Positions 1 through 9,168 of a stretch of DNA of 64,000 nucleotides are shown here, in pieces. The stretch is from Streptomyces sp. SDr-06 (lineage in GTDB: Bacteria; Actinomycetota; Actinomycetes; Streptomycetales; Streptomycetaceae). The notes beneath the pieces were generated by a model. That model did no database searches, was not told where the DNA came from, and worked only from the letters and a program-made list of their open reading frames with translations. Each line of letters starts with the position of its first letter. Position 1 is the stretch's first letter. The stretch covers positions 248,001 through 312,000 of the forward strand of contig NZ_QOLA01000006.1 in the NCBI RefSeq assembly GCF_003324565.1. The letters run 5' to 3'. The translations under genes and the position numbers were made by a program.

Positions 1-100
1 GGAGGGTTACGGCTGGCTGGGCTCGGTCAGCGGCAACCCGGTCTACGTGGGAACCACGGGACAGTCACGGCGCATGGAGGCGGTACGCGTCTGGGTGTGA
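1..100 (+). CDS. C-terminal end of a ChW-repeat surface protein (partial)
   Basis: Only the last 32 codons are in the window (reading frame from base 2, TGA at 98-100). The residues contain GWLGSVSGN followed by GTTGQSRRMEAVRV, the closing part of a clostridial hydrophobic-W (ChW) repeat, with its conserved GW, G-T-T-G-Q and R-x-E-A elements. Such repeats occur in secreted or surface proteins of Streptomyces. The 5' end lies outside the window, so the rest of the architecture and any enzymatic domain cannot be judged. Confidence 0.75.
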   Translation, partial: EGYGWLGSVSGNPVYVGTTGQSRRMEAVRVWV

Positions 101-416
101 CGCACGGCGGATGGCCTCGGGTGCCTGGCGCCTGAAGGCGGTGGTGCCCGTCGATCGGCGGGCACCACCCCCTGTCGCACTCCTCGCGGTCCGTGAAGCC
201 GCCAGGCCGACGCGGACCCCGTCACGACACCTGGTCAAGGGGGGGCTTGAGCCACAACGACCGTCGTGTGGTGAGATGCCACCCTCGCCACAGGGGCCAC
301 AAGTGGTGGAGAGTAGAGGGACGTTCACCTCGACCGTGCCGTCCGCGGCGCGGCCCAGGACGCATCGCGTACCACATCGAGCGCCGCCAGGGGTGGCTGC
401 CGGAAGGAGCTCTGCC
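101..416. other. Intergenic region, 316 nt
   Basis: Between the ChW-repeat gene and the next gene. Apart from the terminator hairpin at 140-169, nothing coding is convincing. The in-frame upstream extension of the next gene to base 111 has no ribosome site and runs through the hairpin, so I treat it as non-coding. Confidence 0.6.
140..169 (+). terminator. Rho-independent-type hairpin after the ChW gene
   Basis: An 11-bp perfect stem (GGTGGTGCCCG at 140-150, CGGGCACCACC at 159-169) with an 8-nt loop sits 40 nt after the stop codon. There is no U-tract, as is usual in Streptomyces. Confidence 0.75.
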
Positions 417-1445
417 GTGTCCCAGCCCTCCAGTGACCAGCCGCCGCGGGACGGCGTGGGAGGCGGACCGTCGCAGCCGCTCCCGGCTCAGCCGGGCTAC
501 GGCTTTCCCCCGACTCCCGGCTACGGGCCGCCTCCTTCAGGCACGTATCCGCAAGCACCGGGGGGAGCCTTCGGGCCCCCCGGTCAACCGACCGTGCCGC
601 AGTATCCGGCGAGCGGGAGCCCGTTCGGAACCCCCGGGCCGCCGGACCCCGAGAAGAGACGTACCGTCATCGTCGCGATATGCGCCGCGATGGCCGTGCT
701 GATCGCCGCGGTGGTCACGGGCGTGCTGGTCCTCCGGCACGACAGGAACGGCGGCGACAGAGCCGACGCGAAGCCCACTCCCTCCTCCCCCGCCCCCTCG
801 GCCTCGCCTTCCGGCTCCTCCGGGCCGGGCGCGGTGAAGCCGACGATCGCGGGCTGGAAGGTGGTGGTGAATCCCGCTCACGGCACGGCCTTCGACGTCC
901 CGCCGGAGTGGGAGGTGGAGGCACCCACCGTCTTCAGCGGCTACTCGGAGCGAGGGAATCCGGACAAGGCTCTCATCGGGCACACGGCTCCTGCCTTCTA
1001 CAAGTCCCAGTGGTGCCGCATCGACGCGGACGGCGACGGAAAGACCGACGACTTCGCCCTGGCCTCGACCGGCACCAAAGGCGCTGACGGCGCCAAGAGC
1101 ACCGACGAGGTCGCCGAGAACTCCGCACCGACCTGGGTGTACGCCGCTTACACGCAACCGGACAAGTCCGTCGTCAAATGGGACAAGCCCGTGAAGTACA
1201 CGACCAAGGCGGGCGTGGAGGGCAGTTACGTCAGGGCGCACTCCGAAGGTGCCAAAAGGCCCAACAAGTGCGCCGGCGACGGCCAGGCGATTGTCTTCGG
1301 CTTCAAGAACTCCAAGGGTGACTTCGTCGCCTGGGACTTCTACGGCAGGACGGGCGTGCCCGGCGCCATCGGCGATGACGTCATCATGCGGGTCCTCAGC
1401 ACCGTCCGGCTGTCCGGAGCCCCCACCGAGCAACCCCAGTTGTGA
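417..1445 (+). CDS. Pro/Gly-rich membrane-anchored protein of unknown function
   Basis: 342 residues from GTG at 417, chosen for the GGAAGGA ribosome site 10 nt upstream. Residues 1-80 are a low-complexity Pro/Gly/Tyr/Gln-rich tail, 83-106 a single hydrophobic transmembrane helix followed by a basic patch, then a Ser/Pro/Thr linker and an extracytoplasmic domain of about 220 residues containing two Cys residues. I do not recognise a catalytic motif. It is followed after 69 nt by a gene with the same overall plan, so the two may form an operon. A role in envelope sensing or a ligand-binding surface protein is possible but not shown. Confidence 0.75.
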   Translation: MSQPSSDQPPRDGVGGGPSQPLPAQPGYGFPPTPGYGPPPSGTYPQAPGGAFGPPGQPTVPQYPASGSPFGTPGPPDPEKRRTVIVAICAAMAVLIAAVVTGVLVLRHDRNGGDRADAKPTPSSPAPSASPSGSSGPGAVKPTIAGWKVVVNPAHGTAFDVPPEWEVEAPTVFSGYSERGNPDKALIGHTAPAFYKSQWCRIDADGDGKTDDFALASTGTKGADGAKSTDEVAENSAPTWVYAAYTQPDKSVVKWDKPVKYTTKAGVEGSYVRAHSEGAKRPNKCAGDGQAIVFGFKNSKGDFVAWDFYGRTGVPGAIGDDVIMRVLSTVRLSGAPTEQPQL

Positions 1446-1514
1446 CGTGGCGTCGAACGGACAGCGATCGATGGCGAAGAGCAGGCACTCAGCACATCCG
1501 GAGGGAACACCGCT

Positions 1515-3209
1515 GTGACGCAGCCACCCGATCCCCAGCCACGCGGTGATCAGCCCCCGCCGAAGCCGGTACCGGGCAACCCGTACGCCCAGCCCGACGG
1601 CGGCCACGCCCGACCGGACGGCGCATCGTCCGGGGCCGGTTACGGCTACCCGCGGCAGCCTCCGCCTTCCGGCGGCCCCTCCTATCCGGTCCTGCCTCCC
1701 TATCCGGGCGGCTACGGCGGGGCGGGACAACCCCATGCGGCGCCTCCGCCGTTCCCGCCCGGCGGCGGCCGGAGCCCCCTTCGAGGCCGCCGTGCCGTAC
1801 TGCTCTGCGCATTGACCGCGGTCCTGCTCCTGGTGGGAGGCGGCGTGTACGTATGGGCCGGGAAAACCGGCGGCGAGAAGCCGAGCGCGAAGAGCACGGC
1901 TTCCGGGCCCTCCTCATCCCCCTCCGTCGACAAGGGCGACGGAAAGGGCCCCGGGGGCGGCAACGACACGTACGACTTCAACGCCGACATGAAGCCGGGC
2001 GAGGCGCGTGTCTGGGTGCGCGAGAACGACACCCGGCTGCCCAAGGAGGGCGCGCTGCAGTACGGCCCGTGGCGGGCCGGTGACATCGTCGCCAAAGCGA
2101 TGTACAAGGACATCACCGGCTACGCGGTGGCCGACGGTGCCCAGAAGTGGAGCACCCCCTTCGAGACGCCGGTCTGCGGCGCGGCGCACCTCGCCTCCAG
2201 CAGCGGCAAGGCCATCATCGCGACGCAGGAGAACAACACCAAGGGCGCCCACTGCACGTACCTCCAGCAGGTCGACCTCGCCACGGGCACGGTCGGCTGG
2301 AAGGTGACGGTTCCGCAAGAGTCGACGTACGACACCACCAACGAATTCGCCATCGCCTTCTCCGGTGACACCATCGTCGTCAGCCACGGCGCCTACGCGA
2401 GCGGCTTCTCCCTCACCGATGGCAGCAAGCGGTTCGGGTCGTGGAAGACCGCGGGCTGCAGCCCCAGCGACATCGGCGGCGGCGCCAAGTTGATCAGCGT
2501 GGGCCTGTGCACCGGCGATGACGTCACCAAGACCCAGAGCATGGTCGAGGAGATCGATCCGGCGACGGGCAAGTCCAAGTGGAACTACAAGTACCCGCAG
2601 AACTGGAGCGTGGGCGCGGTCCTCTCGTCGGACCCGGTGGTCGTGGCCGCCCGCGACACGGACAAGAAGACCTGGAACCTCACCGCGTTCGCGCCGGACG
2701 GCAAGGTCCGCTGGCAGGTGGAGCCGACCTTCAAGGCCATGAGCGGGTGCGACGGCCATGACAGTCGAGGCCTTGACGGGTGTACGGCCGTGGCAGCCGA
2801 CTCCAGCACGCTGTATCTGGGAACCGAGGGCTCGGGTGGAGCCATCAGCGGCTACCCGGAGACCAACGAGGTCGTCGCGATCGACCTCACCAACGGCAAG
2901 GAGAAGTGGCGCGCCAAGGACCCCAAGGGCCGGGCCATGCGGCCCCAGGCCGTCGAGGGCGGAAAGCTCCTGGCGTACGTGCACCCCGGCAGGGTCCAGG
3001 ACGCGGCCGCCATGGTCGCCTTCGCCCCGACGGGCGGAGCCCCCCAGGCGGTGCTGCAGAGTCCGGAAGCGGCGATCGGCGGCGAACGCGCCTTCTACCT
3101 CAATCCGCACATGCTCTGGTCAGGCGGACGGTTCTTCATGCTCAGCGGTCGGGTGCAGAGCCCGTCCGACAAGGGGAAGGACCACGCACTCCTCTCCTTC
3201 GGCAAGTGA
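1515..3209 (+). CDS. Membrane-anchored PQQ-like beta-propeller protein
   Basis: 564 residues from GTG at 1515, with GGAGGG about 9 nt upstream. Residues 1-90 are Pro/Gly/Tyr-rich, 94-115 form one transmembrane helix, then comes a Ser/Pro linker and an outer domain of about 430 residues. That domain shows repeated PQQ-type blade motifs: GAQKWSTPF, TGTVGWKV, TGKSKWNY, DGKVRWQV and NGKEKWRA, each a turn followed by a Trp, as in WD40/YVTN-like PQQ propellers such as BamB. Family members usually bind proteins or carbohydrates; no enzyme residues stand out. It has the same architecture as the gene before it, and the two are probably cotranscribed. Confidence 0.85.
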   Translation: MTQPPDPQPRGDQPPPKPVPGNPYAQPDGGHARPDGASSGAGYGYPRQPPPSGGPSYPVLPPYPGGYGGAGQPHAAPPPFPPGGGRSPLRGRRAVLLCALTAVLLLVGGGVYVWAGKTGGEKPSAKSTASGPSSSPSVDKGDGKGPGGGNDTYDFNADMKPGEARVWVRENDTRLPKEGALQYGPWRAGDIVAKAMYKDITGYAVADGAQKWSTPFETPVCGAAHLASSSGKAIIATQENNTKGAHCTYLQQVDLATGTVGWKVTVPQESTYDTTNEFAIAFSGDTIVVSHGAYASGFSLTDGSKRFGSWKTAGCSPSDIGGGAKLISVGLCTGDDVTKTQSMVEEIDPATGKSKWNYKYPQNWSVGAVLSSDPVVVAARDTDKKTWNLTAFAPDGKVRWQVEPTFKAMSGCDGHDSRGLDGCTAVAADSSTLYLGTEGSGGAISGYPETNEVVAIDLTNGKEKWRAKDPKGRAMRPQAVEGGKLLAYVHPGRVQDAAAMVAFAPTGGAPQAVLQSPEAAIGGERAFYLNPHMLWSGGRFFMLSGRVQSPSDKGKDHALLSFGK

Positions 3210-3245
3210 ACGGCGCCGCCGGAGCTGGCGGCCGCCCGCGTTTCC

Positions 3246-4529
3246 TCAACGGGAGTAGATGGCAAGGCCGTTGGGGACAGGGCGTTCCGCACCGTGGTCG
3301 AGGGCGTTGCGCACGACGATGCGGCCCGTGTGGTCCCGGGTGGCCAGCGTGGCCGAGGCGCCCCCGTCCAGATAGGCGCCTTCGTCGCATCCGAGGGCAG
3401 CGAGAAGGTTGGCGAGTTCGCTCACGGTCAGGCCGCTGGAGGTTCCCTCCCTGCCGTCCGTGGACAGCAGCCGCATGATCCGTCCTCCCGCCGCGATCCC
3501 GACGGCTGAACGGGGCTCCGCGACCGCCTTGTCCAGGCCGGGCAGGGCTCTGCGGTGCTGGACGATGGGATGGGAGCCCAGCGCGGAGGCCAGCGGAACG
3601 CGGCTGGTGGAGGAGAAGTGGTAGTCCAGCCGCACCGCCGTGCCCGGGGTGAGCGCGCGCAGGGCGTCCGCACCGGCCTCGCGCCCCAGCAGGACGACCG
3701 TCCCGGCCGGGATGCGCCCCGATCCGGGGGCTCGCGCGACCGAGCGGACGATGCCGTTCCGGACCGTGACCTCGTAGGTGTTCGGGGTGCAGGGCGCGGC
3801 GCGGTCGTCGTCGGTGCCGCAGGCGGCGCGGGCGCGGGAGGCCTCGCCCCAGTTGGGGGTGAAGGCCCCGATCGAACCGACGGGCAGGGCGTACTGATTG
3901 AGGCCGCGCAACGGCAGCACGGCGTGAGCGGTGCGGATGCGGCCCTGAAGTGCCAGGCGGGCGGTGCGAGCGAGCCCATCGGTTCCGATGCCGACCACGT
4001 CCTGGGTGGAGCCCCCGGCGGGCAGCGGCCAGCCGAAGCGCTGCCCATCGGGGACCGCGCCCTTCAGCGGCCTCCCGGCCAGTACGGCGGGACCGGAGGT
4101 CGCGCCGGTCGACTGCACACCGGGGTGCTGCGACTCCTCGATGTCGAAGAAGTCTCCGTTGATCGCCGCCACGGCACCCTGTTCCGCTGCCATCACGGAC
4201 ACCTTCTCGCGCACGGCCACACCGCCCGGATACAACAGTCCGGCCCGCGCTCCGCGCCGGCCCAGATCCACCGTCACCAGATGCACCCGGGCGCTTCCGT
4301 GCGACGTACGTACGGTGAATGCCCGGTATCCGACCCCGGGCGCGACCACCTCCGAAGGCTTCTCGACGCCCGCCCGGCCGACGGCCGCGGCTCCGGCGGA
4401 GGCCGAAGCAGAGGCCGTCGTCCACGACGGCACGACCGTCGCGACGACGAACCCAAGCACGGCTACAGCACGCTTGAACCTCTGCACCCCGCCACCATGC
4501 CCCACGCCACGCTTTCCCCACTGCGGCAC
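3246..4529 (-). CDS. Secreted phosphodiester glycosidase family protein (NAGPA/DUF2233)
   Basis: 427 residues from the GTG at 4529. An in-frame GTG about 8 codons later (the V in GVGHGGG) is also possible. A basic stretch followed by a hydrophobic run ending in an Ala/Ser-rich segment is a Sec signal peptide. The body carries the marks of the phosphodiester alpha-N-acetylglucosaminidase family: AINGDFFD near residue 130, an SAVGI segment, and the C-terminal GAYLDGGASATLA motif with its catalytic-site Asp-Gly-Gly. The family removes sugars from phosphodiester-linked glycans or exopolysaccharides outside the cell. It is convergent with the PQQ-propeller gene, 36 nt apart. Confidence 0.85.
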   Translation of the reverse strand: MPQWGKRGVGHGGGVQRFKRAVAVLGFVVATVVPSWTTASASASAGAAAVGRAGVEKPSEVVAPGVGYRAFTVRTSHGSARVHLVTVDLGRRGARAGLLYPGGVAVREKVSVMAAEQGAVAAINGDFFDIEESQHPGVQSTGATSGPAVLAGRPLKGAVPDGQRFGWPLPAGGSTQDVVGIGTDGLARTARLALQGRIRTAHAVLPLRGLNQYALPVGSIGAFTPNWGEASRARAACGTDDDRAAPCTPNTYEVTVRNGIVRSVARAPGSGRIPAGTVVLLGREAGADALRALTPGTAVRLDYHFSSTSRVPLASALGSHPIVQHRRALPGLDKAVAEPRSAVGIAAGGRIMRLLSTDGREGTSSGLTVSELANLLAALGCDEGAYLDGGASATLATRDHTGRIVVRNALDHGAERPVPNGLAIYSR

Positions 4530-4784
4530 TTCCGGCCATCCACCGACAACGCCCCGGAAGGAGCCACCCCTTGAGGCTCTGGGCGGCTCCCCCGGCCGGA
4601 ACCTCGCGCCCGCGCCGGTTCGATGGCGCGGGGGCCCATCCGTCGATTCGCCCGGCCTGCCGCTCCGGTTGTGGGCCGATCAGGTGGAGGCCGCCGTGTT
4701 CGGCGCAGTTGTCGCCGCGGTGGGGCAGACGTCGTACGGGTGTGGCGGATGGTCCGCGCGCATGGTGGGCGACGGGAGTTGCGT

Positions 4785-5741
4785 GTGGTGGATGTCGGCG
4801 GAATCGGTGGGCGTGAGGGGGGCCATGCTACCGATTTCTGGTTCGTACTGGGAGCGGGGCTCAAAGAGCGGCCCATGACGCGCCAGATCGCGGCGGCGTT
4901 CTCCGCGGAGTTCGGCGACCGCTGCGCGGTGGTGTGCAGCGAGGAGCTCCTGATGGGCGTGCGCGGTGGCCGTCTCGCGCTGTACGACCTGGACGGAGGT
5001 GAACTGGCTGCCCCGCAGGTCGCGTACGCCCGGGTGTGGACGCCCACGGTGGGCACCGACCGTGAGATCACCCTGCTGCGACACCTGGAGGCGATGGGAA
5101 CCACCCTGGTGAATCCGGTGGACGCGATGCTGGCGTGTCTGAACAAGTTCTGGCATCTGCAGCAGCTCGCACGCGCGGGCCTCCCGGTGCCCGACACCTG
5201 GACGTACGCCGACGCTCCGCTGACCGGGGCGATCCGGGCCGGGGTTCCGCAGCCGTGTGTCGTGAAGGCCGTGCGCGGGCACCGCGGCGAGCAGGTGTTC
5301 CTGGCTCCCGACGCGGCGATGCTGCACGGCATTCAGGGCAGCCTCTGCCAGGACAGCCCCTTCCTGTTCCAGGAGTACCTGGAGTATTCGCACGGGCGCG
5401 ACCTGCGGGTGGTCGTGGTCGACGGTCGCGCGGTGGCGGCGCAGGTCCGCACCGCTCCGGACGGGGAGTTCCGCTCCAACCTGGCGCTGGGCGGGACCGC
5501 CCGGGTGTGCACGGGCCGCTATCCGGAGGGCGAGGCTCTCGCCGTGCGGGCGGCGGAGGTGCTGGGGCTGGGCGTGGCCGGCGTCGATCTGCTGTTCACG
5601 CCGGGCGGCGGCTTCACCCTGTGCGAGGTCAACGCCAACGTCGGCTGGCGCACCGCCATGCCGACCGTCACCCCTGCGGTCGTTGAGGCCTGCCGGGCCC
5701 GCCTGCGCGCTACAGCCCCGATTGCGGCCGCCGCCTGGTGA
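4785..5741 (+). CDS. RimK-like ATP-grasp ligase
   Basis: About 318 residues. I chose GTG 4785 because GGGAG lies 6 nt upstream and it keeps the FWFVLG strand near the N-terminus; ATG 4749 and ATG 4875 are alternatives. The protein has the RimK-type ATP-grasp order: a pre-ATP-grasp domain with a LNKFWHLQQLARAGLPVP segment, the QPCVVKAVRG lysine strand, the FQEYLEY hinge, the RDLRVVVV strand and the metal-binding CEVNANVGW (E-x-N). ATP-grasp enzymes of this group join a carboxylate, activated as acyl-phosphate, to an amine (peptide or amide bond). Its stop overlaps the start of the next gene (an MFS exporter) by 4 nt, which suggests that the ligated product is exported. No precursor-peptide gene is evident nearby. 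The acceptor is unknown. Confidence 0.85.
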   Translation: MVDVGGIGGREGGHATDFWFVLGAGLKERPMTRQIAAAFSAEFGDRCAVVCSEELLMGVRGGRLALYDLDGGELAAPQVAYARVWTPTVGTDREITLLRHLEAMGTTLVNPVDAMLACLNKFWHLQQLARAGLPVPDTWTYADAPLTGAIRAGVPQPCVVKAVRGHRGEQVFLAPDAAMLHGIQGSLCQDSPFLFQEYLEYSHGRDLRVVVVDGRAVAAQVRTAPDGEFRSNLALGGTARVCTGRYPEGEALAVRAAEVLGLGVAGVDLLFTPGGGFTLCEVNANVGWRTAMPTVTPAVVEACRARLRATAPIAAAAW

Positions 5742-7027
5742 GCACCCCGTCGTCGGCCAGGAGATGGCCCCTGCTGGCGCGGACCCGCCCGTCGCGCCGC
5801 TGGCCCCTGCTCAAGAGCCCCAACTTCCGCCTCTTCGCCCTCGGCCAGACAGCCTCCAACACCGGCACGTGGATACAGAAGGTGGCCCAGGACTGGCTGG
5901 CACTGGAGTTGTCGCACGGTGACGCCACCGTCCTCGGCATCACCACGGCCCTGCAGTTCCTGCCCCTGTTGATCCTGGGCCCGTACGGCGGCGTCCTGGT
6001 GGACCGGTATTCCAGACGGCGGACCTTGATGGCGACCCAGGCCGTGATGGGTGCGGTCGCGCTGGTCCCGGCGGTCTTCATGGTGACAGGCACGGTCAGT
6101 CTCGGAGCCCTGTACGGACTGGCCCTGGCGTTCGGGCTGACGATGGTCGTGGAGAAGCCCGCCCTGCAGGCCTTCATCGCCGAGTCCGTCGCCCCCGGCC
6201 AGCTGGTCAGCGCGCTGGCCTTCAACAGCGCGGTCCTCAACCTGGCGCGCATGGCCGGTCCCACGCTGGCAGGGCCCCTCATCGTGGTGTTCGGCCCCAC
6301 GCCCGCGTTCCTGGCCAATGCCGCATCCTACCTCGCGGTGATCGTGTGCCTGCTGCTCATAGATCCCCGCTCCCTGAACCCGGCCCCGCCCGCGGCGCGC
6401 GCGGCCGGTCAGGTACGGGCGGGACTGCGGTATGTGAACGAGCACCCCGACCTCGCGCGGACCCTCGTGCTGGTCGCGGTAGTCGCCGCGTTCGGCATGA
6501 ACTTCCAGATCACGACGGCCCTCATGACCACCCAGGTCTACCGGGCCCCGGCCGCCGCGTTCGGCATCGGCAACGCGGCACTCGCCGCCGGGTCCGTGGT
6601 CGGCTCCCTGCTCGCCGTGCGCTACCAGCGGCCCAGCGGCGACCAGATGGCGGCCGCGGCCACCGTCTTCGGCATTCTGGAAGCGATCAGCAGCCTGATG
6701 CCCAGTCACCTCGCGTTCCTGTTGATGCTGGTTCCCACGGGCACCGCGCTGCTCGTGTTCCTCACCGTCGCCAAGGCCCGCCTCCAGCTCGGAGTCAGCG
6801 ACGGTATGCGGGGTCGGGTGATGAGCCTCTACATGCTGGCCTCTCTGGGCACCACGCCCCTGGTCGCCCCCTGCATCGGCCTGCTCGTCCACACCGCGGG
6901 TCCTCAGGCCGCACTGGTGCTGGGCGGAACGGTGTCGGCGGCCGCGGCCGTCACCGTCAGCCTGCTGCACCGACGGCCGTCCGCCCTGCCGACCGGACGC
7001 ACCACCGTCACCGCCCCCGGGCACTGA
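5738..7027 (+). CDS. MFS exporter (EntS/DHA3-like)
   Basis: 429 residues, GTG start inside the GTGA overlap with the ATP-grasp gene, hence translational coupling. About 12 hydrophobic segments are visible. The N-terminus has FRLFALGQTASNTGTWIQ and QDWLAL, then the loop DRYSRRRTL after helix 2, typical of the MFS_3 / enterobactin-exporter-like branch. The coupling to a ligase makes it the likely exporter of that enzyme's product, or a self-resistance pump. It is convergent with the minus-strand biosynthetic operon that ends at 7123 and could serve that pathway too. Confidence 0.88.
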   Translation: MSTPSSARRWPLLARTRPSRRWPLLKSPNFRLFALGQTASNTGTWIQKVAQDWLALELSHGDATVLGITTALQFLPLLILGPYGGVLVDRYSRRRTLMATQAVMGAVALVPAVFMVTGTVSLGALYGLALAFGLTMVVEKPALQAFIAESVAPGQLVSALAFNSAVLNLARMAGPTLAGPLIVVFGPTPAFLANAASYLAVIVCLLLIDPRSLNPAPPAARAAGQVRAGLRYVNEHPDLARTLVLVAVVAAFGMNFQITTALMTTQVYRAPAAAFGIGNAALAAGSVVGSLLAVRYQRPSGDQMAAAATVFGILEAISSLMPSHLAFLLMLVPTGTALLVFLTVAKARLQLGVSDGMRGRVMSLYMLASLGTTPLVAPCIGLLVHTAGPQAALVLGGTVSAAAAVTVSLLHRRPSALPTGRTTVTAPGH

Positions 7028-7047
7028 CCCTGCCGGTGCGGGCAGGG
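7028..7047. terminator. Hairpin between convergent MFS and thioesterase genes
   Basis: CCCTGCC (7028-7034) and GGCAGGG (7041-7047) form a 7-bp stem directly after the MFS stop codon. It could stop transcription in either direction. Confidence 0.5.
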
Positions 7048-7122
7048 CACGGCCAAAGCCCCGGCTTCACCAGACCGGACGGGTCCACACCCAACACGTT
7101 CGAGACGACCCACCGTGCGCCG

Positions 7123-7809
7123 TCACGTGCTGACGGCCTGCCACGAGTCTCTGAGCCACTTCGCGCAGTCCGGCGAGCGCAGGAGGTCCGAGTGGCCGCC
7201 CGGGAACGTGCGTTGGGCGAACGGGCCGGTGGTGACGTGCTGCCACTCGGCGATGGTGGCGTCCGAGGTCAGGGGGTCCTCGGCACCGCGGGCGGCCAGA
7301 ACCGGGCAGCGCAAGACAGCCACCTCGGCAGGGTCGAACCCGCCGAGCAGGGACAGGTCCTGCGCCGTCGTCTCCGCCACGAGGTCACGCCACTCCTCCG
7401 AAGGCGCCTCGGCGAGCATGCCGGGATCGATCCGGGTGAGATACGCGGCCGCCTCCGCCGGGCTGCTCGCCGCCCGGTCCGGCAGCTCCAGCCGGTCGGG
7501 AGCAGCGGCGCCGACGACCACCAGCGACGCGACTTCCACCCCGGTCTCCCCGAGGTGCGCCGCGGTGGCGCACGCCACGTAGGCGCCGTAACTGTGCCCG
7601 AACAGCAGCGGCGGCCCGGCGGCACGCTGGACGATCTGGTCGGCGCAGGCCCCGACCACCGCGTCGAACGAGGCAGCCGGCACGCCGAAGCCCCGGCCGT
7701 GCCGGCCCGGATAGCCCACCATCCACGACGCCGGTCCCAGCGCCTGGGTGAGCGGGCGGAACTCGCCACCGAAGGAGCCCGCTCCGGGAAAGAACACGCT
7801 GTCGGTCAT
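7123..7809 (-). CDS. Type II thioesterase (alpha/beta hydrolase), distal gene of the biosynthetic operon
   Basis: 228 residues from ATG 7809, preceded by GGGAGG. The catalytic triad of the GrsT/TEII family is visible: nucleophile Ser73 in GHSYG, Asp178 in GAEDPL and His206 in GGHSDLL. Such enzymes hydrolyse acyl or aminoacyl thioesters from carrier proteins, either to clear mis-primed arms or to release product. This is the second thioesterase of the operon; it follows the permease gene by 66 nt, the largest internal gap, but there is no hairpin there. It may release the finished aminoacyl group from one of the two carrier proteins. Confidence 0.85.
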   Translation of the reverse strand: MTDSVFFPGAGSFGGEFRPLTQALGPASWMVGYPGRHGRGFGVPAASFDAVVGACADQIVQRAAGPPLLFGHSYGAYVACATAAHLGETGVEVASLVVVGAAAPDRLELPDRAASSPAEAAAYLTRIDPGMLAEAPSEEWRDLVAETTAQDLSLLGGFDPAEVAVLRCPVLAARGAEDPLTSDATIAEWQHVTTGPFAQRTFPGGHSDLLRSPDCAKWLRDSWQAVST

Positions 7810-7875
7810 GACGTCCTCCCTAAATCTTCGGCGGCCCAACTGGCCTCTGCCTCAGGCGGGATGCACGCGGGCAGC

Positions 7876-9168
7876 TCACCTCGTGGGTTCGTCCGTCCGC
7901 ACGCGTTCGCGCTCCGGCGCCGCCGTCGGCTGCCGCCGGGCCAGGACCGCCGTCACCGCCAGGACGACGGCGAACAGGGCCCAGCACGTCCACATGGGCG
8001 GCCCCGCGAGCACGGTGACCGCGACCACGGTGACCGCGCACAGCGCCGCGACGGCGCGGGGCGGCCCCTGCCCGGCCAGCTTCGTGTACGAGGCCGCGCC
8101 CAGGCCGTACAGCACGAAGTAGATCCCGCCGGACAGGACGAAGAGCAGCTGGAAGGACATGACGCCGGTCGACCCGAGCACCGCGATCAGCGTCAGGACG
8201 CCTCCGGCCGCCAGCACGGCCGTGACCGGATTGCCGTCGCGTTCCCGCACACGGGTCAGTGCCGCGGGCAGATAGCCGCTGCGAGCCATGCCGAACACCA
8301 GCCGGGACAGGGCCAGGACGGAGGCGCACACGTTCGCGGTGATGGCGGCGACGACCAGGGCCAGGGTGACCGGCCGGCCGAGGTCGCCGAGCGAACGCTC
8401 CGCCAGCCTCAGCAGGGGCGCCTGGTCCAGTGCCCCGTCCCCGGGGTCCACCGCACTGAACAGGCCGAGCAGCACGAGCCCGTACAGGGCGACGACGATC
8501 GCGTACGAGGCCGCGAAGATGCGCGGGATGGCGTCCGGGCGCTTGTGCTCCTCGAAGGTGAAGGCCACGGTCTCCCAGCCGGTGAAGGCGACGTAGACGG
8601 CCGTGAGCACGCTGCCCAACTCGCCCAGCGGGGGCACCGCGGTGCTCGGTGCCCGCACGCCGTGGACGCCGAGCGCGAGCAGCGCGGTGCACGTGACCAG
8701 GGTGAACAGGGCCAGTACCAGGCCCACTTGGACCTTGCCCGAGATGTTCGTGCCCAGGCACCCGATCAGGGTGGCCGCCGCGAGAACGGCGACCGGGAAC
8801 ACCCAGGCCAGGCTCGGAATGCCGGAGAACTCCGCCACGTAGCGCCCGCCGGTGATGGCGGTCGCCGGGATGCCGGCGACCAGGGCGAGCGTGGCCAGCA
8901 ACCCGGCGGACCGCCCCGCGGGCCGCCCGAAGGCGACCTCGGAGTAGTGGGCGACCCCGGACGCGGAGGGGTAGCGCCGGCCGAGCCAGGCGTAGCAGTA
9001 CAGCAGCGGGATGACGGAGACCGCCGCGACGGCCCAGGGCATCCAGGCCGAGCGGCCCAGTTGGTGGTAGCTCGTGCCGGGCAGGATCATCATGCCGCTG
9101 CCCAGGATGGTGGAGAGCGCCAGGAACGTGCCGACGGCGCCGCCCAGTGACTTCTGCAGTCCGCTCAC
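7876..9168 (-). CDS. APC-family amino acid permease in the biosynthetic operon
   Basis: 430 residues from GTG 9168, which overlaps the stop of the upstream thioesterase gene (GTGA). The N-terminal GTFLALSTILGSGMMILPG is the first helix of the APC superfamily, with the unwound G-S-G substrate-binding break. About 12 hydrophobic segments follow; conserved GWETVAFTFEEHKRP lies in the middle. Carriers of this family move amino acids or close analogues. Its tight coupling inside an amino-acid-activating operon suggests uptake of the substrate or export of an amino-acid-like product. Confidence 0.87.
   Translation of the reverse strand: MSGLQKSLGGAVGTFLALSTILGSGMMILPGTSYHQLGRSAWMPWAVAAVSVIPLLYCYAWLGRRYPSASGVAHYSEVAFGRPAGRSAGLLATLALVAGIPATAITGGRYVAEFSGIPSLAWVFPVAVLAAATLIGCLGTNISGKVQVGLVLALFTLVTCTALLALGVHGVRAPSTAVPPLGELGSVLTAVYVAFTGWETVAFTFEEHKRPDAIPRIFAASYAIVVALYGLVLLGLFSAVDPGDGALDQAPLLRLAERSLGDLGRPVTLALVVAAITANVCASVLALSRLVFGMARSGYLPAALTRVRERDGNPVTAVLAAGGVLTLIAVLGSTGVMSFQLLFVLSGGIYFVLYGLGAASYTKLAGQGPPRAVAALCAVTVVAVTVLAGPPMWTCWALFAVVLAVTAVLARRQPTAAPERERVRTDEPTR

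Noticed and set aside
6346..9150. A 934-codon open frame running across the MFS, thioesterase and permease genes
   Set aside because: Crosses three well-supported genes and the hairpin at 7028; composition is Arg/Gly/Pro-rich without domains.
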